Part shown: positions 1-6,405 of the stretch, piece by piece | Layout of the letters: each line of letters begins with the position of its first letter | How positions within the stretch are numbered: position 1 is the first letter of the stretch | NCBI GenBank assembly: GCA_043755865.1 | Contig: JAYUSD010000131.1 | Span: forward strand, 1 to 8,400 | Length of the DNA stretch: 8,400 nt | Direction: 5' to 3' | DNA from: JANMDU01 sp043755865 | Lineage (GTDB): Bacteria; Pseudomonadota; Gammaproteobacteria; Burkholderiales; Burkholderiaceae_C | The notes under the pieces: generated by a model | What the model was told of the DNA's origin: nothing | Database searches by the model: none | The model's input: the letters and a program-made list of their open reading frames with translations, nothing else | Translations under genes and position numbers: made by a program

Positions 1-466
1 CAACAAATAGTTTTGCTTGACTCATTTCTGTGCCCGAACGCGATTTGTAGTGCGTAATCTCATTTCGTAAGCGAATGAGTAACTGCGTGTCTTGCCAAGG
101 TTGGGCTCCTTGATCGAGAGGCTGTTTTCCCAACAAATGAAAGACGGCAGAGTATCGCTTCAATGCATCCAAACCTTCCAAAATCTCGGCAAGCGGCGCA
201 ATTTTAGAAATTGCCTCTGAGTTTTCAGGAGAGCTTCCAAGGTGACGCCTTGGCCCATGGTTAATAACTTCCCATGAGTCGGCTTCAAGTGCTGCTACTG
301 ACTGCATGATCGCGCTTGTAGTGAATGCTAAGTGCTCAGATCGTAGGTCACCATCAACTGAGTCTGGTGGCAGTGCTTCGATTGCGCTTGCCAATTTCGT
401 CATGCGCGCTGCTGCGTTTAAAAATTGTGGTGCAAATGAGTATCTTGAGTCGATTTGAGCATGCAT
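1..466 (-). CDS. HEPN-like hypothetical protein, 3' end outside window
   Basis: An open minus-strand frame runs from an ATG at 466 to the window edge without a stop (155 codons seen). The protein is mostly helical and carries R134-N135-E-I-T-H139 within IRLRNEITHYKS. This fits the R-N-x3-H signature of HEPN-fold proteins, many of which are RNases in toxin-antitoxin, abortive-infection or RNA-processing systems. The residues before it (LDALKRYSAVFHLLGKQP, then DQGAQPWQD) and an earlier helix SAIMQSVAALEAD resemble, from memory, a family of uncharacterised HEPN-like proteins. There is no Shine-Dalgarno before 466, and coding-looking sequence continues upstream in the same frame (LGKYFEKAQDCDIANQGIK) until a TAA at 536-538, so the real gene may have started further upstream and be damaged. 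Base composition is more AT-rich than the genes to the right. The frame is well supported; the HEPN assignment is an inference from one motif plus helical context. Confidence 0.55.
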   Translation of the reverse strand, partial: MHAQIDSRYSFAPQFLNAAARMTKLASAIEALPPDSVDGDLRSEHLAFTTSAIMQSVAALEADSWEVINHGPRRHLGSSPENSEAISKIAPLAEILEGLDALKRYSAVFHLLGKQPLDQGAQPWQDTQLLIRLRNEITHYKSRSGTEMSQAKLFV

Positions 467-649
467 GATGTATTGTATTTTGATGCCTTGGTTTGCAATA
501 TCGCAATCTTGCGCCTTTTCAAAATACTTTCCAAGTTAACTGCCCGATGGTACGACGCACGTACATAGGTTAAGCAGGTCGGATAGATCACCAACAAAGA
601 AAGAAGACCGCAACCAAAGTTCAATCGCCTCCGATACAGTCTGGCTCAT
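467..649 (-). pseudogene. Possible broken 5' end of the HEPN-like gene
   Basis: In the same frame as the HEPN-like gene an ATG at 649 opens a 37-codon peptide (MSQTVSEAIELWLRSSFF and onward), closed by TAA at 536-538. Directly after that stop the frame continues with protein-like sequence into the downstream gene. In the neighbouring frame, between about 570 and 533, the peptide YVRASYHRAVNL reads more naturally than the in-frame CTCVVPSGS. Switching frame twice would give one continuous helical N-terminus: ...GDLSDLLNL, YVRASYHRAVNL, GKYFEKAQD. This would need a one-base gain near 565 and a one-base loss near 533. It could be a decayed gene, a sequencing error, or chance. Confidence 0.35.
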
Positions 650-658
650 GTTCAATCG
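619..658. promoter_or_regulatory. Direct repeat GTTCAATCG, possible operator
   Basis: The nonamer GTTCAATCG occurs at 619-627 and again, identically and in the same orientation, at 650-658. The copies start 31 bp apart, about three helical turns, and lie just upstream of the ribosome binding site of the gene at 674. AraC-family regulators often bind direct repeats set on one DNA face, and an AraC-family gene lies just downstream. I see no convincing -35/-10 pair here, so an operator role is inferred only from position and phasing. Confidence 0.25.
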
Positions 659-673
659 TTACAGGAGAAACCT

Positions 674-1129
674 ATGAACCCAGAGATCAAACAGTTCAAG
701 TCGTTTACCGTGCAAGGCTTTCAAGTGCGCACGACGAACGCGGCGGAGCAAATGTCTTCGACTGCGAAGATTGGTGCGCTATGGCAGAGGTATTTCAGTA
801 CGCCGGGTGTGGCAATGTCTGAGATTTATGGGGTTTACAGTGGGTATGAGAGCGACTGGACGGGGGCGTTTGATGTGACGGCGGGCAGCGAAGTCTCCCC
901 AAGCGCAATGCCTAAAGCTGATCATGCGACTGTGCAGATTGAAGGCGGGCAATATCTGTTGTTTCACGCCAAGGGCGCGATGCCGCAGGCGGTGTTTGAG
1001 GCTTGGGGGCGGGTGTGGCAATACTTCTGCGCGCCGCGCGCGGATTGGCAGCGCTGCTATGTGACGGATTTTGAGCAGTATTTGGGGGCGGATGAGGTGG
1101 CAGTGTGTATTGGGGTGAAGCCTGTTTGA
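674..1129 (+). CDS. Stand-alone GyrI-like / effector-binding domain protein
   Basis: A 151-residue soluble protein that appears to be a single GyrI-like (AraC effector-binding) domain, in the style of the integron-associated Cass2 proteins. Supporting stretches are the opening strand FKSFTVQGFQVRTTNA, the IGALWQRYF helix (about 33-41), EIYGVYSGYESDWTGAFDVTAG (about 50-71), GGQYLLFHAKGAMPQAVFEAWGRVWQYF (about 91-118) and the tail EVAVCIGVKPV. Such domains bind small, often cationic, hydrophobic ligands and usually act as sensor modules of regulators. Here the domain stands alone without a DNA-binding part, so the ligand and role are unknown. The start is supported by AGGAGA at 663-668, five bases before ATG. 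It ends 13 bp before an AraC-family gene that carries the same kind of domain, so the pair is probably co-transcribed. There is no signal peptide or membrane segment. Confidence 0.8.
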   Translation: MNPEIKQFKSFTVQGFQVRTTNAAEQMSSTAKIGALWQRYFSTPGVAMSEIYGVYSGYESDWTGAFDVTAGSEVSPSAMPKADHATVQIEGGQYLLFHAKGAMPQAVFEAWGRVWQYFCAPRADWQRCYVTDFEQYLGADEVAVCIGVKPV

Positions 1130-1142
1130 TGCGCTGATTGGT

Positions 1143-2101
1143 ATGAGCGGATTTCAAACTTTGGCAAGCCCTAGCGCTGAGACGCGCGAGGTGACTTTGC
1201 AGGCCTGGCGCAAGCGCATGCAGCGCGTGGCGGATTGGTTGGTGGATCATTTGGATCAGCCTTTTGATTTGGATCGCTTGGCGGAGCTGGCGCATTTCTC
1301 GCCTTATCACTTTCATCGTGTGTATTCTGTGGCCATGGGCGAGCCTGTGGCCGAGACGGTGCGGCGGATGCGGCTGCATCGGGCAGCTTGGCTACATCGG
1401 ATCAAGCTGTGCTTGCGATTGCGAGACAAGCAGGCTATGGCAGTACGCAGGCTTTTGGGCGTGTGTTTCGCGGCGCGTATGGTCTGCCGCCTGCGCAGTA
1501 TCGGCAGCATGCGGTGAATTCGCTAGCTATGGTCACTCAGAGTGTGAAGCAAGGCATGAACCAAGTAGCAAATATGGCGACAACATTTCCTCAAGGCTTG
1601 GGCGCATTGCCTGAGCAAGCGGTGCAAATCGTGACACTCTTGCCCGTGCGCGTGGCGGCGCTGCCGCATGCGGGGAGCTTCAATGCGATTGGCGATAGCT
1701 TTCAGAAGCTCACGGCTTGGGCCTTCGGACGACGTTATTTGGGAAGCAATCTCTTCTGCGCAGAAACGCGCATGGTTGGCATTTACTACGACGACCCGGA
1801 ATCCAAGCCCTTGCACGAGCTTCGCAGCGATGCTTGCATCAGCGTGCCAGAGGGCTTTGCGCTCGGCAGCCAAGATGCGCCGTTTCACATCACGCATACG
1901 AGTAGCGGGCGTTGCGCGCGCATGGTGTTTACCGGGCCGTATGCCCAGCTACACACGGCTTACCGCTGGCTCTATGAAGTGTGGCTGCCCACGAGTGGCG
2001 AGCAGCCGGGCGAGCAAGCGCCTATTGAAGAGTATCTCAACGACCCGCGCAGCTTGCCGCCTGCACAGTGGCAAACGGCGATTTCGATTCCTTTGGCTTA
2101 G
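1143..2101 (+). pseudogene. AraC-family regulator with GyrI-like domain, frameshifted
   Basis: Two overlapping frames together encode one AraC-type regulator. Frame one (from ATG 1143) gives the first helix-turn-helix: WRKRMQRVADWLVDHL, FDLDRLAELAHFSPYHFHRVY, then VRRMRLHRAA. From about 1388 it becomes nonsense and stops at 1517. The other frame takes over with SDQAVLAIARQAGYGSTQAFGRVF and GAYGLPPAQYRQ, the second helix-turn-helix. It then gives a C-terminal GyrI-like ligand-binding domain (VRVAALPHAGSFNAIGDSF to the end) and stops with TAG at 2099-2101. The break is in the linker between the two DNA-binding helices, so an unshifted product would lack the second helix-turn-helix and the sensor. 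GGGCAGC at 1381-1387 may once have been a tandem pair: adding one 7-bp copy restores HRAAGSLATSDQAV and one frame of 321 residues. A single-base indel would also do. Decay, sequencing error and recoding remain open. No clear Shine-Dalgarno precedes 1143; translation may be coupled to the upstream gene. Confidence 0.75.
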
Positions 2102-2107
2102 CGTATG

Positions 2108-2126
2108 GAGCCTCGTTTCAAGGCTC
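2108..2126 (+). terminator. Small hairpin after the AraC gene
   Basis: GAGCCT (2108-2113) and AGGCTC (2121-2126) form a 6-bp stem with a 7-base loop, seven bases after the AraC stop codon. No run of T follows, so it would be a weak intrinsic terminator at best. Confidence 0.2.
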
Positions 2127-2159
2127 GCCTTGCGAAGTGGGTTGATAGGGCATGCATAG

Positions 2160-2190
2160 AAAAGTAATGATAAAATATGGTATTACTTTT
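2160..2190 (+). promoter_or_regulatory. vapBC promoter with palindromic operator
   Basis: AAAAGTAAT (2160-2168) and ATTACTTTT (2182-2190) are perfect 9-bp inverted arms around a 13-base centre. The centre holds an extended -10 element, TGATAAAAT (2168-2176), where the hexamer TAAAAT matches five of six consensus bases. A TTGATA at 2142-2147 lies too far upstream (23 bp) for a normal -35, which suits an extended -10 promoter. Transcription would start near 2183, just before the antitoxin gene. Autorepression by VapB or VapBC through a palindrome over the core promoter is usual for this family; that this palindrome is the operator is inferred. Confidence 0.55.
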
Positions 2191-2204
2191 TTATGGTGAG
2201 TATC

Positions 2205-2447
2205 ATGGAGTACGCTCTAACGACCAAAAGCCAAGTCACGGTGCCTAAGGCGATTCGCCAGCATTTGCGAATCGTACCCGGCCAAGCCATCCATTACGAG
2301 CCGATGCCCGATGGCAGTGCGCGCATTACGGCGGCGCAAAAGCCTGTGCAAGACAACCCGTTTTTGAAGTTTGTGGGCATTGGCATTCGTAAGCGGCCTA
2401 CCGAAGAGATCATGCGCGAGACACGCGGCGAGGACGCGATGCGATGA
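2205..2447 (+). CDS. vapB: VapB-type antitoxin, AbrB/SpoVT DNA-binding fold
   Basis: An 80-residue antitoxin. Residues 1-45 show the swapped-hairpin AbrB/MazE fold, with the signature LTTKSQVTVPKAIRQHLRI followed by PGQAIHYEPMPDGSARI. Residues about 50-80 (DNPFLKFVGIGIRKRPTEEIMRETRGED) form the tail that in this family wraps around the toxin. It should neutralise the PIN toxin encoded directly downstream and repress its own operon. I chose ATG 2205 because GGTGAG at 2195-2200 is a usable Shine-Dalgarno. The in-frame ATG at 2193 has none and would lie only about 10 bases after the predicted transcript start; using it adds four residues (MVSI). The gene overlaps vapC by 4 bp (ATGA), a typical coupling. 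Confidence 0.85.
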   Translation: MEYALTTKSQVTVPKAIRQHLRIVPGQAIHYEPMPDGSARITAAQKPVQDNPFLKFVGIGIRKRPTEEIMRETRGEDAMR

Positions 2448-2842
2448 TTTTGGTCGATAGCTGCGTGCTGATTGATGTGTTCGATGGCGATGAGCGTTGG
2501 AGTCAGTGGTCATTAGCGGCTTTGAATGATTGCAAAGCTGAAGGGTTAAGAATCAATGCTGTGATCTACGCAGAGGTCGCTCCGTCGTTTAAAACTGCTC
2601 TGCAGTTTGATCGAACACTGGAGCAACTCAAGTTGATTTACAGCGATATATCTGCGCCGGCCGCTTGGCGCGCAGCACAAGCCTACGCACAGTACCGGGG
2701 CAATAAAGGCTTGCAAAAAATGATCTTGCCCGACTTTTACATCGGCGCACAAGCCGAAGTGATGAATTGGACTGTTTTGACGCGCGACACGTCACGTATC
2801 AAAACCTATTTCCCAAGGGTGCGTTTGATTGCACCCGCTTGA
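2444..2842 (+). CDS. vapC: VapC-type PIN-domain toxin ribonuclease
   Basis: A 132-residue PIN-domain protein, of normal VapC length. The acidic residues expected to hold Mg2+/Mn2+ are visible: D5 in MILVDSCVLIDVF, E44 in AVIYAEVAP, D97 in MILPDFYIGAQA, and D115 in VLTRDTSRIKTYFP. VapC toxins are site-specific endoribonucleases that often cut tRNA or rRNA and stop translation; the target here cannot be read from the sequence. All key residues are present, so the toxin looks intact. It overlaps vapB by 4 bp, and its stop codon lies 16 bp before the thrC start, so a transcript from the vapBC promoter could easily run into thrC. Confidence 0.88.
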   Translation: MILVDSCVLIDVFDGDERWSQWSLAALNDCKAEGLRINAVIYAEVAPSFKTALQFDRTLEQLKLIYSDISAPAAWRAAQAYAQYRGNKGLQKMILPDFYIGAQAEVMNWTVLTRDTSRIKTYFPRVRLIAPA

Positions 2843-2858
2843 CAGAATAGCGAAACGA

Positions 2859-4286
2859 ATGAAATACCTCTCCACCCGTGGCCATGCTGGCCGGCTTGGC
2901 TTTTCTGATATTTTGCTGGAAGGCCTCGCGCCTGATGGCGGGCTGTATATGCCTGAGACGTATCCGCAGATCGACGATGCGAAGCTCACGCAGCTGCGTG
3001 ATGTGCTTTTAAATCAGGGCTATGCGGGATTAGCTTTTGAAATTCTCTCGCTCTATATCGACGATATTCCCGCTGCGGATTTGAAGCGCTTGTGTGAGAA
3101 GACGTATACGCAAGAGGTGTATGGCACGAAAGAGATCACACCTGTGACTCTGCTGGGCAACACGGGCTTGCATTTACAAGCTTTGTCAAATGGCCCCACG
3201 CTGGCCTTCAAAGACATGGCCATGCAATTGCTCGGCAATTTGTTTGAATACGAGCTGGCGCGGCGCAATGAGACTTTGAATATTTTTGGCGCGACCAGTG
3301 GCGATACTGGAAGCGCTGCGGAATATGCGATGCGCGGCAAACGCGGGGTGAAGGTCTTCATGCTGAGCCCGCATGGGCGCATGAGCCCATTTCAGCAGGC
3401 GCAGATGTTTAGCTTGATGGATGAGAATATATTTAACATCGCTGTCGAGGGCGTGTTTGACGATTGCCAGGACATGGTGAAAGCGGTGTCGAATGATTTG
3501 ACGTTTAAGAAAAAATACAAGATTGGTACGGTGAATTCGATCAACTGGGCGCGGCTTTTGGCGCAGGTGGTTTATTACTTTGCCGGTTATTTGTATGCCA
3601 CGACATCGAATGCGCAAAAGGTAAGCTTTACCGTGCCAAGCGGCAATTTCGGCAATGTCTGCGCAGGCCATGTGGCGCGGATGATGGGGCTGCCGATTGA
3701 CAAGCTGATCGTCGCCACCAACGAAAATAATGTGCTGGATGAATTCTTCCGCACCGGGATCTATCGCGTGCGCGGCAGCGCGGATACGCATGAAACATCG
3801 AGCCCATCGATGGATATTTCCAAAGCGAGCAATTTTGAGCGCTTTGTTTTTGATCTGATTGGGCGCGATGGCGCGGCAGTTAAGGATTTGTTCACCACGC
3901 AGTTGAGCACCAGCAGAAAATTTGATTTGAGCGGCGATGGGCGTTTTGTGCAAGCCGCCGCGAAGTATGGCTTTGCTAGCGGCAAAAGCACGCATGCGAA
4001 TCGGCTTCAAACGATCAAAGACGTCTTTGAGCAACACAGCGTGATGATTGATCCACACACGGCAGATGCCGTGAAAGTGGCACGCGAGCATGCGAAGCAG
4101 GGAGTGCCGATGATTGTTTTAGAAACAGCGCTGCCTATTAAGTTTGCGGCCACGATTGTGGAGGCGCTCGGGCGCGAGCCTTCTCGCCCGGCGAAATTCG
4201 AAGGCATTGAGGCGCTGCCTAAGCGCGTGGTTGTGATCAAGCCTGATGTGGCCATAGCGCGAGCTATGATCGAGAAAAATGCATAA
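2859..4286 (+). CDS. thrC: Threonine synthase
   Basis: A 475-residue PLP enzyme that converts O-phospho-L-homoserine to L-threonine, the last step of threonine biosynthesis, in the cytoplasm. The N-terminus MKYLSTRGHAGRLGFSDILLEGLAPDGGLYMPE is diagnostic for the long threonine synthases of proteobacteria. The Schiff-base lysine is K118 in GPTLAFKDMAMQ. IFGATSGDTGSAAEYAMRG and FTVPSGNFGNVCAG are the phosphate- and cofactor-binding loops. Start: ATG 2859 gives the family's usual N-terminus. An in-frame TTG at 2829, inside the end of vapC, would add ten unlikely residues, although an AAGGG lies upstream of it. No good Shine-Dalgarno precedes 2859. In many betaproteobacteria homoserine dehydrogenase (hom) lies directly upstream; here a toxin-antitoxin pair takes that place and hom is not in the window. 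Confidence 0.96.
   Translation: MKYLSTRGHAGRLGFSDILLEGLAPDGGLYMPETYPQIDDAKLTQLRDVLLNQGYAGLAFEILSLYIDDIPAADLKRLCEKTYTQEVYGTKEITPVTLLGNTGLHLQALSNGPTLAFKDMAMQLLGNLFEYELARRNETLNIFGATSGDTGSAAEYAMRGKRGVKVFMLSPHGRMSPFQQAQMFSLMDENIFNIAVEGVFDDCQDMVKAVSNDLTFKKKYKIGTVNSINWARLLAQVVYYFAGYLYATTSNAQKVSFTVPSGNFGNVCAGHVARMMGLPIDKLIVATNENNVLDEFFRTGIYRVRGSADTHETSSPSMDISKASNFERFVFDLIGRDGAAVKDLFTTQLSTSRKFDLSGDGRFVQAAAKYGFASGKSTHANRLQTIKDVFEQHSVMIDPHTADAVKVAREHAKQGVPMIVLETALPIKFAATIVEALGREPSRPAKFEGIEALPKRVVVIKPDVAIARAMIEKNA
4253..4268 (+). other. GNRA-type hairpin inside the thrC 3' end
   Basis: CATAGC (4253-4258) and GCTATG (4263-4268) pair perfectly around GCGA, a GNRA tetraloop, so the RNA hairpin should be unusually stable for its size. 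It lies in the coding sequence 16 bases before the thrC stop codon. It lacks a T-run, so it is not a standard terminator. It could act as a 3'-end or processing element between thrC and the molybdenum-cofactor genes, or be chance. Confidence 0.3.
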
Positions 4287-4353
4287 AAATTACGCAAATA
4301 AAGCATGTAGCCGGCATAGAATAAGCGCGGATTGCTATTGAATTGAGAGTAAT

Positions 4354-4887
4354 ATGAAAGTTGTTGGATTTGCAGGTTTCTCGGGCTCAGGCAAGACGAC
4401 GTTGGTTGAGAGCATCATCAGTGCGTTGAAATTACGCGGCCTGCGTGTGTCGGTGGTCAAGCATGCGCATCATGCCTTTGATATTGATCACGCTGGCAAA
4501 GACACGCATCGCCACCGCGAGGCCGGTGCGTTTGAAGTGGTGGTGGCTTCCAGCAAACGCATGGCGCTGATGCGAGAGTTTGAGAAAGACTCCGAGCTCA
4601 ATGTGCATCACCTGATTGCTGAGCTCTACGATGGCGTGGATTGGGTACTTGTCGAAGGCTTTAAACAATCAGATATTCAAAAAATTGAAGTGCATCGCCC
4701 CAGCGCCGGCAAACCTGCGCTGTTTGAAGACGATGATTTCATCGTGGCGATTGCTACCGATACGCCAACAGTTTTTGAGGGCAAGACGCTGCGCCCGGTG
4801 CTGGATGTGAACAGCGCAGACAGTGTGGCTCAATGGCTAGTGGACAACGGCGAGCGTTTTGACTATGTGGCAAGCCGATACAGTTAA
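4354..4887 (+). CDS. mobB: MobB, GTP-binding molybdenum cofactor protein
   Basis: A 177-residue P-loop GTPase of the MobB family. Walker A is G8-FSGSGK-T15 in VVGFAGFSGSGKTTL. VSVVKHAHHAFDIDHAGKDTHRHREAGA (about 33-59) is the family signature after it, and VLVEGFK (about 98-104) is the Walker B-like region. MobB assists MobA in attaching GMP to molybdopterin to form the guanine dinucleotide cofactor of DMSO-reductase-type enzymes; it is usually helpful rather than essential. GAGAG at 4345-4349 is a suitable ribosome binding site. A 67-bp gap separates it from thrC, and I found no clear promoter there (only TAGAAT at 4317-4322 without a good -35). moeA starts 3 bp after its stop. mobA is not in the window. 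Confidence 0.93.
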   Translation: MKVVGFAGFSGSGKTTLVESIISALKLRGLRVSVVKHAHHAFDIDHAGKDTHRHREAGAFEVVVASSKRMALMREFEKDSELNVHHLIAELYDGVDWVLVEGFKQSDIQKIEVHRPSAGKPALFEDDDFIVAIATDTPTVFEGKTLRPVLDVNSADSVAQWLVDNGERFDYVASRYS

Positions 4888-4890
4888 GCC

Positions 4891-6147
4891 ATGAGTGCTC
4901 CCAAGTTTCCCCCATTGCGCACTTTGGAAGAGACGCTTTCTCATCTGCTGAGCTCTGTGCAGCCGCTGGGTGAGTGTGAGCGCGTCTCTACCTTTGATGC
5001 AGACCGCCGCGTGCTTGGCGAGGATATCGTGAGCCCGCTGGATGTGCCGGGATTTGATAACTCGCAGATGGATGGCTATGCGCTAAGAAGCGCGGATGTA
5101 CGCGAAGCGGGCGTGGTGCTGCAAGTCACGCAGCGCATTCCTGCGGGGCATTTTGGCAAGGTGCTTGAGCCTTTGAGTGCAGCGCGGATTTTTACCGGAG
5201 CGCCGATGCCGGCCGGCGCGGATTGCGTGGTGATGCAGGAAGACTGTGAATTTGTCAACGAATGCGAAGGCGGCGTGCGGATCAAAGCTGTGCCCAAAGC
5301 CGGCCAATGGGTGCGCTCGCGCGGCGAAGATGTCAAAGCTGGCCACACGGCGCTGTCAAAAGGCGAGCTGCTCACGCCCGCTGCACTTGGACTGGCGGCC
5401 AGTCTTGGTTTGGCGCAATTGCAGGTGAGTCGCCGTCCGCGTGTGGCGTTGTTTTCTACCGGTGATGAATTGGTGATGCCCGGTGAGGTGTTTCCAACCC
5501 AGATGAAGCCCGGTGCAATCTACAACTCGAACCGCTTTTTTCTTCGCGCCATGCTGCTTCGCGCAGGTTGCGAGGTGACGGATTTCGGCATCGTGCCTGA
5601 TCAACTCGCAGCGACAGCGCGAGCGTTGCAAGAGGCTGTAAAGTCGCATGATTTGATTTTGACCAGCGGCGGTGTGAGCGTGGGCGAGGAAGACCACATC
5701 AAGCCTGCTGTGCAAGCGAATGGCAGCTTGGATTTGTGGAGTATTTCCATGAAGCCGGGCAAGCCGTTTGCTTACGGTCGTGTGAACCGAGACAACCAAG
5801 GCTTTGCCTATTTTGTCGGCCTGCCTGGCAATCCCGTGTCGAGTTTCGTCACATTCCTGCTGCTCGTGCGCCCGTTGATTGCACGCCTGAACGGCCAGAG
5901 TGGTGATTTATCAGCTATTAATTCAATAGCGCTCCGCGCGGATTTCATGCCGGCAAGAGCCGATAAACGCCGTGAATTCTTGCGTGCAAAGCGCAACAGC
6001 TCCGGCGGGCTGGATCTTTTCCCCAATCAAAATTCGAGCGTGCTGACATCCTGTGTGTGGGCCGATGGTTTGGTGGATGTGCCGGCGGGGCATCAGGTCA
6101 AACGAGGTGATATCGTGCGCTTTATTCCTTTTTCTGAAGTGCTCTGA
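4891..6147 (+). CDS. moeA: Molybdopterin molybdenumtransferase MoeA
   Basis: A 418-residue MoeA (gephyrin E-domain) protein that inserts molybdate into adenylylated molybdopterin to give active cofactor. Family motifs appear in order: PGFDNSQMDGYA (53-64), FTGAPMPAGADCVVMQED (101-118), ALFSTGDELV (186-195), ILTSGGVSVGEEDH (256-269), SISMKPGKPFAYG (284-296) and VGLPGNPVSSF (309-319). Length is normal. It starts 3 bp after mobB without a clear Shine-Dalgarno, so translation is probably coupled. Its stop overlaps the moaD start by one base. The segment around residues 338-352 (GDLSAINSIALRADF) is encoded by DNA rich in inverted repeats and more AT-rich at its start, and lies in a region that usually varies between MoeA proteins. 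Confidence 0.96.
   Translation: MSAPKFPPLRTLEETLSHLLSSVQPLGECERVSTFDADRRVLGEDIVSPLDVPGFDNSQMDGYALRSADVREAGVVLQVTQRIPAGHFGKVLEPLSAARIFTGAPMPAGADCVVMQEDCEFVNECEGGVRIKAVPKAGQWVRSRGEDVKAGHTALSKGELLTPAALGLAASLGLAQLQVSRRPRVALFSTGDELVMPGEVFPTQMKPGAIYNSNRFFLRAMLLRAGCEVTDFGIVPDQLAATARALQEAVKSHDLILTSGGVSVGEEDHIKPAVQANGSLDLWSISMKPGKPFAYGRVNRDNQGFAYFVGLPGNPVSSFVTFLLLVRPLIARLNGQSGDLSAINSIALRADFMPARADKRREFLRAKRNSSGGLDLFPNQNSSVLTSCVWADGLVDVPAGHQVKRGDIVRFIPFSEVL
5914..5942 (+). repeat. Nested palindromes inside moeA
   Basis: GCTATT (5914-5919) and AATAGC (5925-5930) are perfect inverted arms around a 5-base loop. Two bases later comes the perfect 10-bp palindrome TCCGCGCGGA (5933-5942). The composition switches from AT-rich to GC-rich within 30 bases. 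The arrangement reminds me of short dispersed palindromic repeats common in Comamonadaceae genomes, but this is from memory. It is read through in frame as part of MoeA. Confidence 0.35.
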
Positions 6148-6401
6148 TGAAGACAATTTCTATCAAATACTTTGCTTCTGTACGCGAGGCTTTGGGCGCG
6201 AGCGGCGAGCAGGTGCAAACCGCTGCGCTCACAGTTGCCGCGCTGCGCGAGGAGCTGATCGCACGCGGCGGCGCATTCCAGCAAACGCTGGCTCACAGTC
6301 AAGTGCTGCGCGTGGCGCTTAATCACACCATGGTCGAAGAATCCGAGGCGCTGAGCGAAGGATGCGAAGTGGCATTCTTCCCGCCTGTGACAGGGGGCTA
6401 G
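6147..6401 (+). CDS. moaD: MoaD, small subunit of molybdopterin synthase
   Basis: An 84-residue ubiquitin-like sulfur carrier. It opens with the beta strand MKTISIKYFASVREALG and ends in FPPVTGG. The C-terminal Gly-Gly is the site that MoeB activates and that becomes a thiocarboxylate, which donates sulfur to precursor Z (cPMP). ATG 6147 overlaps the moeA TGA by one base, and no strong Shine-Dalgarno is seen, so translation is coupled. Its partner moaE starts 4 bp after its stop. Length and both termini are typical of a complete protein. Confidence 0.95.
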   Translation: MKTISIKYFASVREALGASGEQVQTAALTVAALREELIARGGAFQQTLAHSQVLRVALNHTMVEESEALSEGCEVAFFPPVTGG

Positions 6402-6405
6402 TGCA

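Noticed and set aside
912..1379. Minus-strand open frame of 155 codons
   Set aside because: It runs antisense to the GyrI-like and AraC genes. The product is low-complexity and rich in His, Pro and Arg, as expected for a shadow frame.
2829..2858. TTG at 2829 as the thrC start
   Set aside because: It would add ten residues absent from the family and overlap vapC; MKYLSTRG at 2859 is the normal N-terminus.
3186..4091. Long open frame (301 codons) on the minus strand
   Set aside because: It lies wholly antisense to thrC, whose protein motifs are unmistakable. The antisense product has no recognisable domain and odd composition (rich in His, Arg, Ile).
4287..4353. Promoter before mobB (TAGAAT at 4317-4322)
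   Set aside because: No acceptable -35 lies 15-19 bp upstream, so read-through from thrC is equally likely.
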